From: Sphingopyxis sp. LK2115
GTDB lineage: Bacteria > Pseudomonadota > Alphaproteobacteria > Sphingomonadales > Sphingomonadaceae
Length of the DNA stretch: 41,993 nucleotides
NCBI RefSeq assembly: GCF_014595975.1
Contig: NZ_JABWGQ010000008.1
Location: 1 to 41,993 of the forward strand
Reading direction: 5' to 3'
Shown: positions 8,822 through 16,870 of the stretch, one piece after another
How the letters are laid out: each line of letters begins with the position of its first letter
How positions within the stretch are numbered: position 1 is the first letter of the stretch
Made by a program: the position numbers and the translations under genes
Notes under the pieces: generated by a model
Told to the model about the DNA's origin: nothing
What the model saw: the letters and a program-made list of their open reading frames with translations, nothing else
Database searches by the model: none

Positions 8822-9355
8822 ATGGCGAAGTCCAAGGGGACGGCCGACGACGATGTCGTCACGATCAAGAAATATGCCAATCGGCGGCTCTATGACACCG
8901 AGCGCAGTTGCTACATCACGCTCGACGATCTCGGCACGATGGTTCGCGACGGGCGCGAGTTCCGCGTCGTCGATGCCAAGAGCGGCGAGGACATCACGCA
9001 CAATGTGCTGACGCAGATCATCATGGACACCGAAACGCGCGGTGAAACATTGCTGCCTGTGTCGTTCCTGCGTCAGCTGATCGGCATGTACGGCGACAAG
9101 ATGCAGGCGATGGTACCGCAATATCTGGAAGCGTCGATGGCGGCTTTCCGCAAGAATCAGCAGGATGTCCGCGCGGCGTTCGAAGGGGCGTTGGGCGCCA
9201 GCCCGCTTGCCGAGCTGACCCGACGAAACATGGAAATCTTTCAGCAGGCCGCGGGCGCGTTCCTTCCGGGAGCGAGCAAGGCAAAGGACGCCGAGATTGC
9301 GGCGCTGAAGGCCGAGATCGCCGAACTCAAGGCCGAACTGGCCGAGAAGAAATAA
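8822..9355 (+). CDS. phaR: Polyhydroxyalkanoate synthesis repressor PhaR
   Basis: 177-aa cytosolic DNA-binding regulator of polyhydroxyalkanoate storage. It represses phasin and related genes and is released when it binds nascent polyester (family knowledge). The N-terminal PHB/PHA accumulation regulator domain is unmistakable (TIKKYANRRLYDTERSCYIT at about residues 14-33, then ITHNVLTQIIMDTE). The second domain has LPVSFLRQLIGMYGDKMQ and YLEASM, and the protein ends in a Lys/Glu/Ala heptad-like coiled coil (AEIAALKAEIAELKAELAEK). ATG 8822 is preceded by GGAG at a good distance and matches the family N-terminus; the longer frame from 8642 is rejected. No phaC or phasin gene is in the window. 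It sits 40 bp before proS. Confidence 0.93.
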   Translation: MAKSKGTADDDVVTIKKYANRRLYDTERSCYITLDDLGTMVRDGREFRVVDAKSGEDITHNVLTQIIMDTETRGETLLPVSFLRQLIGMYGDKMQAMVPQYLEASMAAFRKNQQDVRAAFEGALGASPLAELTRRNMEIFQQAAGAFLPGASKAKDAEIAALKAEIAELKAELAEKK

Positions 9356-9395
9356 GCGCCGCGCCATTCCGCGCCCGAGTATAGAAACAGGACCG

Positions 9396-10922
9396 ATGAT
9401 CAAACATGCGCTCAGCGTAACCCGTCAGGCCGACTTTGCGGCCTGGTATCAGGACGTGATTGCCGAAGCCGACCTTGCCGAGGAATCGGGCGTGCGCGGC
9501 TGCATGGTCATCAAGCCGTGGGGCTATGGCATCTGGGAACGCATCCAGACGTTGATGGATGCAAGCATCAAGGACGCGGGCGTTCAGAACGCCTATTTCC
9601 CGCTGTTCATTCCCTTGAGCTTCTTTGAGAAAGAAGCCGATCATGTCGATGGTTTTGCAAAGGAAATGGCCGTTGTCACCCATCATCGGCTGATCGCCGA
9701 CGGCAAGGGGCGGCTTGTTCCCGATCCGGACGCGAGGCTGGAAGAGCCGCTGATCGTCCGTCCGACTTCGGAAACCGTCATCGGCTCGGCGATGAACCGC
9801 TGGGTGCAGAGCTGGCGCGACCTGCCGCTGAAGGTCAACCAGTGGGCCAATGTCGTGCGCTGGGAAATGCGCACGCGCATGTTCCTGCGGACGAGCGAAT
9901 TTCTGTGGCAGGAGGGCCATACTGCGCACGCCGACAGGGACGACGCCATGGCCGAGACGCTGCGCGCGCTCGGAATGTACCGCGCCTTTGCCGAGGATGT
10001 GCTGGCGATGCCCGTGATTGCCGGTGAAAAGCCAGAGAATGAACGCTTTCCCGGCGCGGTCGCGACCTATTCGATCGAAGCGATGATGCAGGACGGCAAG
10101 GCGCTCCAGGCCGGCACGTCGCATTATCTTGGCACCGGCTTCGCCGAAGCGGCGAACATTCGTTACCAGGACAGGGACGGCGGCCACAGCCTGTGTCATA
10201 CGACGAGCTGGGGCACGTCGACGCGAATGATCGGCGGCGTCATCATGACGCATGGCGACGACGATGGCCTGCGTTGCCCGCCGCGCATCGCGCCGTTCCA
10301 GATCGTCATCGTCCCGATGCTGCGCGACACTGACGATGACTCGGCAATCCTCGATTATTGCCGCGACCTGGAAGCGCGGCTCAAGGCGCTCGATGCCTTC
10401 CGCGAGCCGGTGCGCGTGCTGCTCGACACCGGCGCGAACAAGGCGCAGACGAAACGCTGGGGCTGGGTCAAGAAGGGCGCGCCGATCATCGTCGAGGTCG
10501 GCCCGCGCGATGTTGCGGGCGGCAATGTCGCGGTGATCCGCCGCGATCGCCTGTATCAGGACAGCGGGAAGCTCAATTCGGCCTTCATCCCGAAAGATGC
10601 GTTCATCGGCGACGCGGCCGCAATGCTCGAGGATATTCAGGCCGGGCTATACGCCGAAGCCAAGGCGCGGCTCGACGCGAATATCCGCCGCGATGTCACC
10701 GACCTTGCCGACCATTACGGCGGCGACGACAAGTTCGTCGGCTGGGTCGAGGTGCAGTGGTCGCGCCCGACCGGCGAAAAGCTTGAAAGGATCGTCGAGC
10801 AGTTGAAGGCGCTCAAGCTGACGATGCGCAACACCCCGCTCGACGCCGCGCCCGCCGACGGCGCCTGCTTCTTTACCGGCGAACCCGCGGTCGAGCGGGT
10901 GCTCATCGGGCGGACCTATTGA
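9396..10922 (+). CDS. proS: Prolyl-tRNA synthetase, archaeal/eukaryal-like (type 3) form
   Basis: 508-aa class II aminoacyl-tRNA synthetase that charges tRNA-Pro. The layout is that of the archaeal/eukaryal-like ProRS: no editing (INS) domain between motifs 2 and 3, an HGDDDG anticodon-side segment, and a C-terminal zinc-domain-like extension ending in a free Tyr (LIGRTY). In that class the terminal Tyr reaches toward the active site. Motif 2 region RWEMRTRMFLRTSEFLWQEGHTAH and class II motif 1 residues near IKPWGYGIWERIQ are visible. Bacterial-type ProRS, with or without the insertion, ends differently, so this is likely an old lateral replacement. It lies between phaR and rnr on the same strand. 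Confidence 0.93.
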   Translation: MIKHALSVTRQADFAAWYQDVIAEADLAEESGVRGCMVIKPWGYGIWERIQTLMDASIKDAGVQNAYFPLFIPLSFFEKEADHVDGFAKEMAVVTHHRLIADGKGRLVPDPDARLEEPLIVRPTSETVIGSAMNRWVQSWRDLPLKVNQWANVVRWEMRTRMFLRTSEFLWQEGHTAHADRDDAMAETLRALGMYRAFAEDVLAMPVIAGEKPENERFPGAVATYSIEAMMQDGKALQAGTSHYLGTGFAEAANIRYQDRDGGHSLCHTTSWGTSTRMIGGVIMTHGDDDGLRCPPRIAPFQIVIVPMLRDTDDDSAILDYCRDLEARLKALDAFREPVRVLLDTGANKAQTKRWGWVKKGAPIIVEVGPRDVAGGNVAVIRRDRLYQDSGKLNSAFIPKDAFIGDAAAMLEDIQAGLYAEAKARLDANIRRDVTDLADHYGGDDKFVGWVEVQWSRPTGEKLERIVEQLKALKLTMRNTPLDAAPADGACFFTGEPAVERVLIGRTY

Positions 10923-10926
10923 TATT

Positions 10927-11072
10927 GTTCACGCCGAGGCGCGGAGGCGCGGAGATGAGCGCGAGCGCCGAGGCGCCCGATAATCGATCGACCGGCGCGA
11001 CATGGCGCGGCAAAGAGAAGGCTGTTTCCCGGCCGATGCGGCCTCTTCGCGCTCCCGCGCCTCCGCGTGAAC
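10927..11072. repeat. Palindromic intergenic repeat between proS and rnr
   Basis: The 10927-10958 arm (GTTCACGCCGAGGCGCGGAG...) is matched imperfectly in inverse orientation at 11041-11072 (...GCGCCTCCGCGTGAAC). The two arms fill nearly the whole 167-bp gap and could fold into one large stem. Seen directly in the sequence. Similar GTTCACGCGGAGGCGC elements are, from memory, common in sphingomonad genomes; the copy number here is unknown. Confidence 0.7.
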
Positions 11073-11089
11073 CAGACAGGCGACGCTAG

Positions 11090-13471
11090 ATGAAAAAGCC
11101 CAAGCCGCAGCCCGGCCTTCCCTCGCGCGACCAGATATTGCGCTTTATCGAGGACAGTCCCGGCGCGATCGGGAAGCGCGAGATTGCCAAGCATTTCGGG
11201 CTACGGGGCGCCGACAAGATCGCGCTCAAAGCCTTGCTCAAGGACATGACCGACGAAGGGCTTGTCGACATGGCGCCCGGGCGGGCGTTCCACAAGCATG
11301 GCGGCCTGCCGCGTGTCACCGTGCTGCGCGTCGCGGCGGTCGAGGGCGATGCCGTCTGGGCGGTGCCCGATCGCTGGGAGGGCGCCGGGGCGCCGCCGCG
11401 GCTGCGCGTGATGGAGAAGGGGCGGCGCGGCGCGCTGGGGATCGGCGACCGCATCCTTGCGCGGACCGAGGAGCGCGGCAGCGGCCATGTCGCGCACGCG
11501 ATGAAAACATTGCAGGCGGGGGGAGAGACGATCATCGGCGTGCTCGTCTCCGACACCGGCCCCGGCGGCAAGCCGATGATCTGGCTGCGCCCCGCCGACA
11601 AGCGCGCGCGTTTCGACTTCGCGGTGTCGGACATGGGCGATGCGGCGATCGGCGACCTTGTCCGTGCCGAACTGTCGGGGGGCGGCCCGGCGACGAAGGC
11701 GCGCGTGATCGACCGAATCGGCGATCCCTTCGCGCCGCGCTCGCTCAGCATGATCGCGATCGCAAAGCATGAAATCCCGCACATATTTGGTGACGAGGTC
11801 ATCGACGAGGCCGAGCGCGCGGCGAAACTGCCGCTGACCCCCGACGGACGCGAGGACCTGCGCGACCTGCCAATCGTCGCGATCGACCCCGTCGACGCGC
11901 GCGACCATGACGATGCCGTCTGGGCGATCCCCGACGATAACCCCGGCAACAAGGGTGGTTTCCGCGCCATCGTCGCAATCGCCGACGTCAGTTTTTACGT
12001 CCGTCCCGGCGGCGCGCTCGACCGCGAGGCGCGGCGGCGCGGCAACAGCGTCTATTTCCCCGACCAGGTCGTCCCGATGCTGCCCGAGACGCTCTCGGCC
12101 GGTGTCTGCTCGCTGAAAGCGGGTGAGGACCGCGCCGCAATGGCATGCCATCTCGTCATCGACAGGCACGGCAAGGTGACGTCATGGCGCTTCGCGCGCG
12201 CGCTGGTGCGGCTGCGCGCGAACATCGCTTATGAGGATGCGCAGGCGATGATCGACACGGGCAAGCTCCTCCCCTTCGAGCGAAGGGGTGGGGTGGGGGC
12301 TCCCGACAACGCGCCGCGTCGCACCGATAGCGTCCACCCCCCGACCCCCTTCCCTGGAGGAGAAGGGGAGATTTTGTCCGCGCTCCAGAACCTGTGGGCC
12401 TGCTGGAAACTGCTCGCCAAGGCGCGCGCGGCGCGGGCGCCGCTCGACCTCGATCTGCCCGAACGGCAGGTCATCCTCGACGAGCAGGGCGGCATCGCCG
12501 AAATCCGCGTGCGCGAACGGCTCGACGCGCACCGGCTGATCGAGGATTATATGATCGCGGCAAACGTCGCGGCGGCGAAGGCGCTGGAGGCGAAAAAATC
12601 GCCCGTGATGTACCGCATCCACGAACCGCCGAGCCGCGACAAGCTCGTCAGCCTGAAGGATTATCTGGAGACGTTCGATCAGCGTTTTGCCCTGGGGCAG
12701 GTCATCACGCCCGCGGTGTTCAACCGCCTGATCGACGGATTTGCGGGCGACGACCGCCTGCCGGAAATCATGGAGGCTATCCTGCGCAGCCAGACGCAGG
12801 CCTATTATGGCCCCGCCAATTCGGGGCATTTCGGACTCGCGCTCGGTTCCTACGCGCATTTCACTTCGCCGATCCGCCGCTACGCCGACCTCATCGTCCA
12901 CCGCGCACTGGTCGACAGTTACCGCCTGGAAGCGCCGGGCAAGCCCAAGGGACTGCCTGCGAAAACCGGGTTGGGAGAGGCCGACGCCAAGGGGTTTTCG
13001 CGCATCGGCGAGGCGATCAGTGCGCTCGAACGCCGCGCGATGGAGGCCGAGCGCGAGACGGTCGATCGCTATGTCGCGGCATATCTGGCGGGCAAGGTGG
13101 GGGAAGTTGTCGCGGCGCGCATCACGGGGGTGCAGCCGTTCGGCTTTTTCGCAACCGTCGATGGTTTGGGCGGCGACGGGCTGGTGCCGGTATCGACCTT
13201 GGGCAGCGAGCGATTCTTTTACGACGAGGCGGCGCGGACGCTTGACAGCGAACATGGCCGCGTCAGCTATAGCGTTGGCCAGCGGCTCGAACTCAGGCTG
13301 ATGGATGCCAATCCGGTAAGTGGCGCACTGCGCTTTGCACTGCCCGACGCGCCCGACGAAGGTTTCCGCAATCGGCCGCCGCGACGTGACGGGGTGAAGA
13401 AGGCGGGCAAGCATATGGTCGGCAAGCGCGGGCGACCGACGAACATCAAGCATAAGGGCAAGCGTCGCTGA
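11090..13471 (+). CDS. rnr: Ribonuclease R, with an in-frame palindromic-repeat insertion
   Basis: 793-aa 3'-to-5' exoribonuclease (RNase II/RNB family) that degrades structured RNA. Domains in order: N-terminal winged helix (ILRFIEDSPGAIGKREIAKHFG), cold-shock OB folds, RNB catalytic domain with the metal-binding Asp cluster DPVDARDHDDAVW and HFTSPIRRYADLIVHRAL, an S1 domain (GEVVAARITGVQPFGFFATVD), and a basic Lys/Arg-rich tail. The S1 domain plus basic tail favour RNase R over RNase II. Residues about 393-427 (LLPFERRGGVGAP...PGGEGEI) do not look like family sequence; they are encoded by an inverted-repeat element inside the RNB domain and keep the frame open. ATG 11090 fits the family start. 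Confidence 0.94.
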   Translation: MKKPKPQPGLPSRDQILRFIEDSPGAIGKREIAKHFGLRGADKIALKALLKDMTDEGLVDMAPGRAFHKHGGLPRVTVLRVAAVEGDAVWAVPDRWEGAGAPPRLRVMEKGRRGALGIGDRILARTEERGSGHVAHAMKTLQAGGETIIGVLVSDTGPGGKPMIWLRPADKRARFDFAVSDMGDAAIGDLVRAELSGGGPATKARVIDRIGDPFAPRSLSMIAIAKHEIPHIFGDEVIDEAERAAKLPLTPDGREDLRDLPIVAIDPVDARDHDDAVWAIPDDNPGNKGGFRAIVAIADVSFYVRPGGALDREARRRGNSVYFPDQVVPMLPETLSAGVCSLKAGEDRAAMACHLVIDRHGKVTSWRFARALVRLRANIAYEDAQAMIDTGKLLPFERRGGVGAPDNAPRRTDSVHPPTPFPGGEGEILSALQNLWACWKLLAKARAARAPLDLDLPERQVILDEQGGIAEIRVRERLDAHRLIEDYMIAANVAAAKALEAKKSPVMYRIHEPPSRDKLVSLKDYLETFDQRFALGQVITPAVFNRLIDGFAGDDRLPEIMEAILRSQTQAYYGPANSGHFGLALGSYAHFTSPIRRYADLIVHRALVDSYRLEAPGKPKGLPAKTGLGEADAKGFSRIGEAISALERRAMEAERETVDRYVAAYLAGKVGEVVAARITGVQPFGFFATVDGLGGDGLVPVSTLGSERFFYDEAARTLDSEHGRVSYSVGQRLELRLMDANPVSGALRFALPDAPDEGFRNRPPRRDGVKKAGKHMVGKRGRPTNIKHKGKRR
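12266..12370. repeat. Palindromic element inserted in frame in rnr
   Basis: The left arm, 12266-12299 (CTCCTCCCCTTCGAGCGAAG then a G-rich run), is mirrored by the right arm, 12334-12370 (CCACCCCCCGACCCCCTTCC... ending AGAAGGGGAG). The element spans about 105 bp, a multiple of three, with no stop in the rnr frame, and its translation is low-complexity Pro/Gly/Arg. Both arms and the size fit an intergenic palindrome that has landed in a gene, comparable in concept to Rickettsia palindromic elements. Confidence 0.75.
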
Positions 13472-13487
13472 TCCACCCCGTCGGCAT

Positions 13488-13558
13488 GCCCGCGAAAGCG
13501 CGAATCCAGAGCGGGCGTCGGCTGATCCCTTGCTGGTTTCCCGCTTTGGCGAAAATGA
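13488..13558. repeat. Inverted repeat between rnr and the XRE regulator
   Basis: CATGCCCGCGAAAGCG at 13488-13503 is mirrored imperfectly by CCCGCTTTGGCGAAAATG at about 13540-13558. The unit resembles the widespread ATTCCCGCGAAAGCGGGAATCCAG-type element (recognised from memory). It lies between convergent genes and may act as a bidirectional transcription stop, although no T-tract follows. Confidence 0.55.
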
Positions 13559-13567
13559 AGATATGGT

Positions 13568-14350
13568 CTACTGTCCGGCCATTTCCCGCAACAGCGCCGC
13601 GCTTTCCGCATCCGCCGGGAAAAAGGCCTCGATCGCCAGTTCGGACAGGGTGATGTCGACCGGCGTGCCAAAGATCGTCACCGTGGATACGAACCGGATC
13701 TGCCCCAGTGGCGTGTCGAGCATCAGCGGCACCGCGATCCCGTTTGCCGCGCTGCCGTCATGTCCGTCCGCTCCGTCGCCATAGCCCGCCAGCTCGGTCC
13801 GCAACGCGACCAGCCCCGCATCGGCGCTTGCGTCGATCTGGTGATCGAGCCGTTCGAACAGGTGCGCGCGCCATTCGCCAAGATTGACGATATGTCGCGC
13901 CAGCCCGTCGGGGTGCAACGCAACGCGAAGCACGTTGACCGGCGGTTCCAGCAGGTCGGGCGCCGCGAGCCGGGTGAGCAGCGCGACCGCGCCATTGGCG
14001 GCGATCATGTTCCAGTGCCGGTCGACCGCGAGCGCGGGATATGGTTCGTGCCCTTTCAGTACATGGTCGACGATCGCCTTCATGCCCGCCATTTCGGGGC
14101 TGTCGAGATCGCGTTCGCGATAATCGGGGGCATAGCCTGCCGCCAGCAGCATCGCGTTGCGTGCGCGGTTGGGCACCTCCAGGCAATCGGCAATCCGTTG
14201 CAGCATCAATGCGCTCGGCCGCGAGCGCCCGGTCTCGATGAAGCTGAGGTGCCGGGTCGAAATCTCGGTATCGAGTGCCAGGTCCATCTGGCTCATCCGG
14301 CGTCGGATGCGCCATTCGCGAAGCTGTTCGCCGACGGGTGCGGGGGTCAT
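13568..14350 (-). CDS. XRE-family transcriptional regulator with MmyB-like ligand-binding domain
   Basis: 260-aa cytosolic regulator. Residues about 5-65 form a Cro/CI-type helix-turn-helix (LREWRIRRRMSQMDLALDTE, STRHLSFIETGRSRPS). The rest matches the MmyB-like PAS-related domain (YPALAVDRHWNMIAANGA, VNVLRVALHPDGLARHIVNL), which in Streptomyces relatives is thought to bind fatty-acid-like ligands. The ligand here is unknown. It is divergently transcribed from the small membrane protein at 14469, with a 17-bp dyad between them, so it probably regulates that gene and itself (inference). Confidence 0.88.
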   Translation of the reverse strand: MTPAPVGEQLREWRIRRRMSQMDLALDTEISTRHLSFIETGRSRPSALMLQRIADCLEVPNRARNAMLLAAGYAPDYRERDLDSPEMAGMKAIVDHVLKGHEPYPALAVDRHWNMIAANGAVALLTRLAAPDLLEPPVNVLRVALHPDGLARHIVNLGEWRAHLFERLDHQIDASADAGLVALRTELAGYGDGADGHDGSAANGIAVPLMLDTPLGQIRFVSTVTIFGTPVDITLSELAIEAFFPADAESAALLREMAGQ

Positions 14351-14399
14351 GGCCTGTCTCCTTCGTAACGGCAGCTATACCTCGGCCTTCGCTTTTTCC

Positions 14400-14416
14400 A
14401 TTACCCTGGGCGTAAT
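14400..14416. promoter_or_regulatory. Candidate operator: ATTAC-N7-GTAAT dyad
   Basis: Perfect 5-bp arms ATTAC (14400-14404) and GTAAT (14412-14416) lie in the 118-bp gap between the divergent XRE regulator and the small membrane protein. Position and symmetry suit an autoregulated HTH protein. Short dyads of this kind can occur by chance, and no other copy was noticed. Confidence 0.4.
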
Positions 14417-14468
14417 CGACGCCATTCGCTTTCGGGTCCAATTGGAGCGGGTCGAAAGGAGAATCACC

Positions 14469-14861
14469 ATGTCGATCCGCAATCTCAAAACCATTCTTGT
14501 CCTCGATGCCGTCACCTGCGCCGGGGTTTTTGCCGCAGGCCTGCTGGCCGCGGACCCCGTCGGCGCGCTGTTTGGCCTGCCCGCGCAGGTGGTTTCGATC
14601 GGCGGCTGGATATGCCTTGCCGCCGCGCTGCTGATGATCGTCGCCGCGCGTCAGGCGGTGCCGAACGCCGCGCTCGTCAAGCTGATCGCGATCGGCAACC
14701 TCGGCTGGGTTGCCGCGAGCTTTGCTGTGCTCGCAACTTTCGCGGGCCAGATGACCGGCCTCGGCATCACGGTCGTAACCGTTCAGGCGCTCGGTGTGCT
14801 CGGCTTTGCGATTCTCGAATGGAAGGGCGCTGTAGCGCCTGCCGCTGCCGTTACCGTCTGA
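14469..14861 (+). CDS. Small integral membrane protein of unknown function
   Basis: 130-aa protein with about four hydrophobic segments: LVLDAVTCAGVFAAGLLA, VVSIGGWICLAAALLMIVAA, LIAIGNLGWVAASFAVLATF and LGITVVTVQALGVLGFAI. The start at ATG 14469 is preceded by AAAGGAG at good spacing; the longer frame opening upstream overlaps the regulator gene and is rejected. No functional motif is recognised. Similar small proteins are often found beside XRE/MmyB regulators, which supports regulation by its divergent neighbour. Confidence 0.8.
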   Translation: MSIRNLKTILVLDAVTCAGVFAAGLLAADPVGALFGLPAQVVSIGGWICLAAALLMIVAARQAVPNAALVKLIAIGNLGWVAASFAVLATFAGQMTGLGITVVTVQALGVLGFAILEWKGAVAPAAAVTV

Positions 14862-14868
14862 ACGCGCA

Positions 14869-15324
14869 TCAGCTCAACGCATCGAGCCGGGCGAGGTCGA
14901 TCCCGCCCGGCACCAGCATCACCGGACAGGGGAGCGTGCCCGCATCCTGTCCGGTGAAATGCGACACCAGCGGGCCGGGCGCGCCGGTGGCGGCAGTGGC
15001 CAGCACGAGCGCGGCAATCTCGTCGCTCGCGCCGATGACTTCGCGCACGACATCGACGGGCTTGCCCGATTTCACCATGATCTGGGGCGTCACGCCGGCT
15101 TCCTTGACGACCGCGTCGGCGGCGGCGGCGACCAGTTGCTCGGCATGTTCGCGCGCCTCGGCCTCGATCGTTGCCTGGACGCCGCCAAAGGCGACGAAAT
15201 CCTGGGGAGGGACGATGGCGAGCACCATGACGCCGCCGCCCGTCCGCGCCGCGCGCCGCGCCGCAAAGCGCAGCGCCAGCGACGCCTCCGGGCTGTCGTC
15301 GATCACCACCAGATATGTCCGCAT
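14869..15324 (-). CDS. Universal stress protein (UspA-like)
   Basis: 151-aa single UspA domain. It begins RTYLVVIDDSPEASLALRFAARRAA, the usual first strand and helix of the fold, with a conserved Asp in the nucleotide pocket. The later VLATAATGAPGPLVSHFTG occupies the place of the ATP-loop (G-x2-G-x9-G-S/T), but the loop is not canonical, so ATP binding is doubtful. It ends 8 bp from the convergent membrane protein gene and is divergent from the pdhC transcript. Confidence 0.85.
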   Translation of the reverse strand: MRTYLVVIDDSPEASLALRFAARRAARTGGGVMVLAIVPPQDFVAFGGVQATIEAEAREHAEQLVAAAADAVVKEAGVTPQIMVKSGKPVDVVREVIGASDEIAALVLATAATGAPGPLVSHFTGQDAGTLPCPVMLVPGGIDLARLDALS

Positions 15325-15480
15325 CGCCCCGACCCCTTGATATCCTTGGGGCGAGACTGCGTCACATTCGTATGAAACGCAAGTTTGGCCCGCTGGACCT
15401 TGACCGGCGCACGGCTTATGGCGAGGAAGAATCCGTAGCGGCAGGCGCGGCCTGCAAGACTGACAGGGACACGCCTAGAC

Positions 15481-16809
15481 ATGCCAATCGAACTCAAAAT
15501 GCCCGCTCTCTCGCCGACGATGGAGGAGGGCACGCTCGCCAAATGGCTGGTGAAGGAGGGTGATGAGGTCAAGGCGGGCGACCTGATCGCCGAGATCGAG
15601 ACCGACAAGGCGACGATGGAGTTCGAAGCGGTCGACGAAGGCGTGGTGAGCCAGATTCTCGTCGCCGAGGGGACCGACGGGGTGAAGGTCGGCACCGTGA
15701 TCGCGGTGATTGCGGGCGAGGGAGAGGATGCGAGCGAAGCGAAGGCGACGCCCGCTCCGGCGGCCGCGCCCGCTCCGGTGGAAGCACCTTCATCTCAATC
15801 CGTTCGCGCTGAGCCTGTCGAAGCGCCCCCCGCCTCGTCTCCGGCCGAAGGGAAGAAGGACGGTCCTTCGACAAGCTCAGGGCAAAGGGAAAAAGACGAA
15901 AGGATCAAGGCCAGCCCGCTCGCCAAGCGGCTCGCCGCCGAGCGGGGCATCGACCTCAAAACCCTGACCGGCACCGGCCCTGGCGGTCGCATCGTCAAGG
16001 CCGATCTCGAAAACGCGCCCGCGGGTGCCGCTGCGCCGTCGGCAACGGCCGCGCAGGTTCCCCCAGCCGCCGCGCCTGCCGCTGCCCCGGCCCCCGTCGG
16101 CCCGATCCCCGATTTCGGCATCCCGCACGAGGATGAAAAGCTGTCGGGCATGCGCAAGACGATCGCGCGCCGCCTGACGCAGTCGATGCAGGAAGCGCCG
16201 CACATCTATCTCACCGTCGATATTCGCCTCGATGCGCTGTTGAAGCTGCGCGGCGAACTTAACGCCAGCCTTGCCGATCGCGGCGTCAAGCTCAGCGTCA
16301 ACGACATGCTGATCAAGGCGCTCGCGGTGGCATTGGAGCGCGTGCCGCAGTGCAACGTCAGCTTCGGCGGCGACGTGATGCGCTTCTACAAGCGCGCCGA
16401 CATTTCGGTGGCGGTCAGCATTCCGGGCGGGTTGATCACCCCGATCATCACCGACGCGGGGGCCAAGTCGTTGTCGAAAATCTCGACCGAAATGGCCGAG
16501 CTCGCGGGCCGGGCCAAGGAAGGCAAGCTGAAGCCCGAGGAGTATCAGGGCGGCACCGCCAGCATCTCCAACATGGGGATGATGGGGATCAAGCAGTTCA
16601 CCGCCGTCATCAACCCGCCGCAGGCGATGATCATGGCGATCGGCGCGGGCGAGAAGCGGCCCTATGTGGTCGACGACGCGCTGGCGATCGCCACGGTCAT
16701 GTCGGCGACCGGCAGCTTCGACCACCGGGCGATCGATGGCGCGGACGGGGCGCTGCTGATGAAGACGTTCAAGGAACTGGTGGAGAGCCCGCTGGGGCTG
16801 GTGGCGTAA
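15481..16809 (+). CDS. pdhC: Pyruvate dehydrogenase complex E2 (dihydrolipoamide acetyltransferase)
   Basis: 442-aa acetyltransferase core of the pyruvate dehydrogenase complex. One lipoyl domain (residues about 2-78, lipoylated Lys43 in [11 protein letters not shown]), an Ala/Pro-rich linker, the E3-binding domain ([17 protein letters not shown]...[13 protein letters not shown]), a second Ala/Pro linker, and the catalytic domain with DHRAIDG at about 414-420. Sphingomonad E2 proteins of this type start [17 protein letters not shown], as here. The first linker (about residues 105-140) contains SVRAEPVEA and GPSTSSGQ, encoded by a palindromic repeat that interrupts normal linker composition. 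The E3 gene follows 61 bp downstream; E1 genes are not in the window. Confidence 0.95.
   Translation: MPIELKMPALSPTMEEGTLAKWLVKEGDEVKAGDLIAEIETDKATMEFEAVDEGVVSQILVAEGTDGVKVGTVIAVIAGEGEDASEAKATPAPAAAPAPVEAPSSQSVRAEPVEAPPASSPAEGKKDGPSTSSGQREKDERIKASPLAKRLAAERGIDLKTLTGTGPGGRIVKADLENAPAGAAAPSATAAQVPPAAAPAAAPAPVGPIPDFGIPHEDEKLSGMRKTIARRLTQSMQEAPHIYLTVDIRLDALLKLRGELNASLADRGVKLSVNDMLIKALAVALERVPQCNVSFGGDVMRFYKRADISVAVSIPGGLITPIITDAGAKSLSKISTEMAELAGRAKEGKLKPEEYQGGTASISNMGMMGIKQFTAVINPPQAMIMAIGAGEKRPYVVDDALAIATVMSATGSFDHRAIDGADGALLMKTFKELVESPLGLVA
15806..15883. repeat. Palindromic repeat absorbed in frame in the pdhC linker
   Basis: GCGCTGAGCCTGTCGAAG (15806-15823) pairs with CTTCGACAAGCTCAGGGC (15866-15883), 16 of 18 positions complementary. 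This is the very common sphingomonad CCTTCGACAAGCTCAGGGC element, here in its two-armed form inside a coding region. A single right-arm-like copy is at 19769-19790. Confidence 0.85.
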
Positions 16810-16825
16810 ATGCCCGTGAAGGGGC

Positions 16826-16856
16826 AAAGCCCCTCTCCCGCGAGGGGAGGGGCTTT
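16826..16856 (+). repeat. Hairpin between pdhC and lpd
   Basis: AAGCCCCTCTCCC-GCGA-GGGGAGGGGCTT forms a strong stem followed by a short T-run. It ends only a few bases before the Shine-Dalgarno sequence AAGGAG (16859-16864) of lpd. It could partly terminate transcription after pdhC, protect the upstream mRNA end, or simply be a repeat copy of the CCCCTCTCCCGCGAGGGG family. Confidence 0.6.
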
Positions 16857-16870
16857 TGAAGGAGCCCATA

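Noticed and set aside
10927..13558. CRISPR array formed by the inverted repeats
   Set aside because: The repeats are few, unequal, inverted and not regularly spaced, and no cas genes are present.
15315..15563. 82-aa frame upstream of and overlapping pdhC (including MKRKFGPLDLDRRTAYG)
   Set aside because: Runs about 80 bp into pdhC in another frame and shows no domain; could be a leader but nothing supports it.
16826..16856. Hairpin as a full intrinsic terminator after pdhC
   Set aside because: It has only a short T-run and lies right at the lpd ribosome-binding site with lpd following in the same direction; complete termination would silence lpd unless a promoter overlaps, so it is listed only as a hairpin/repeat.
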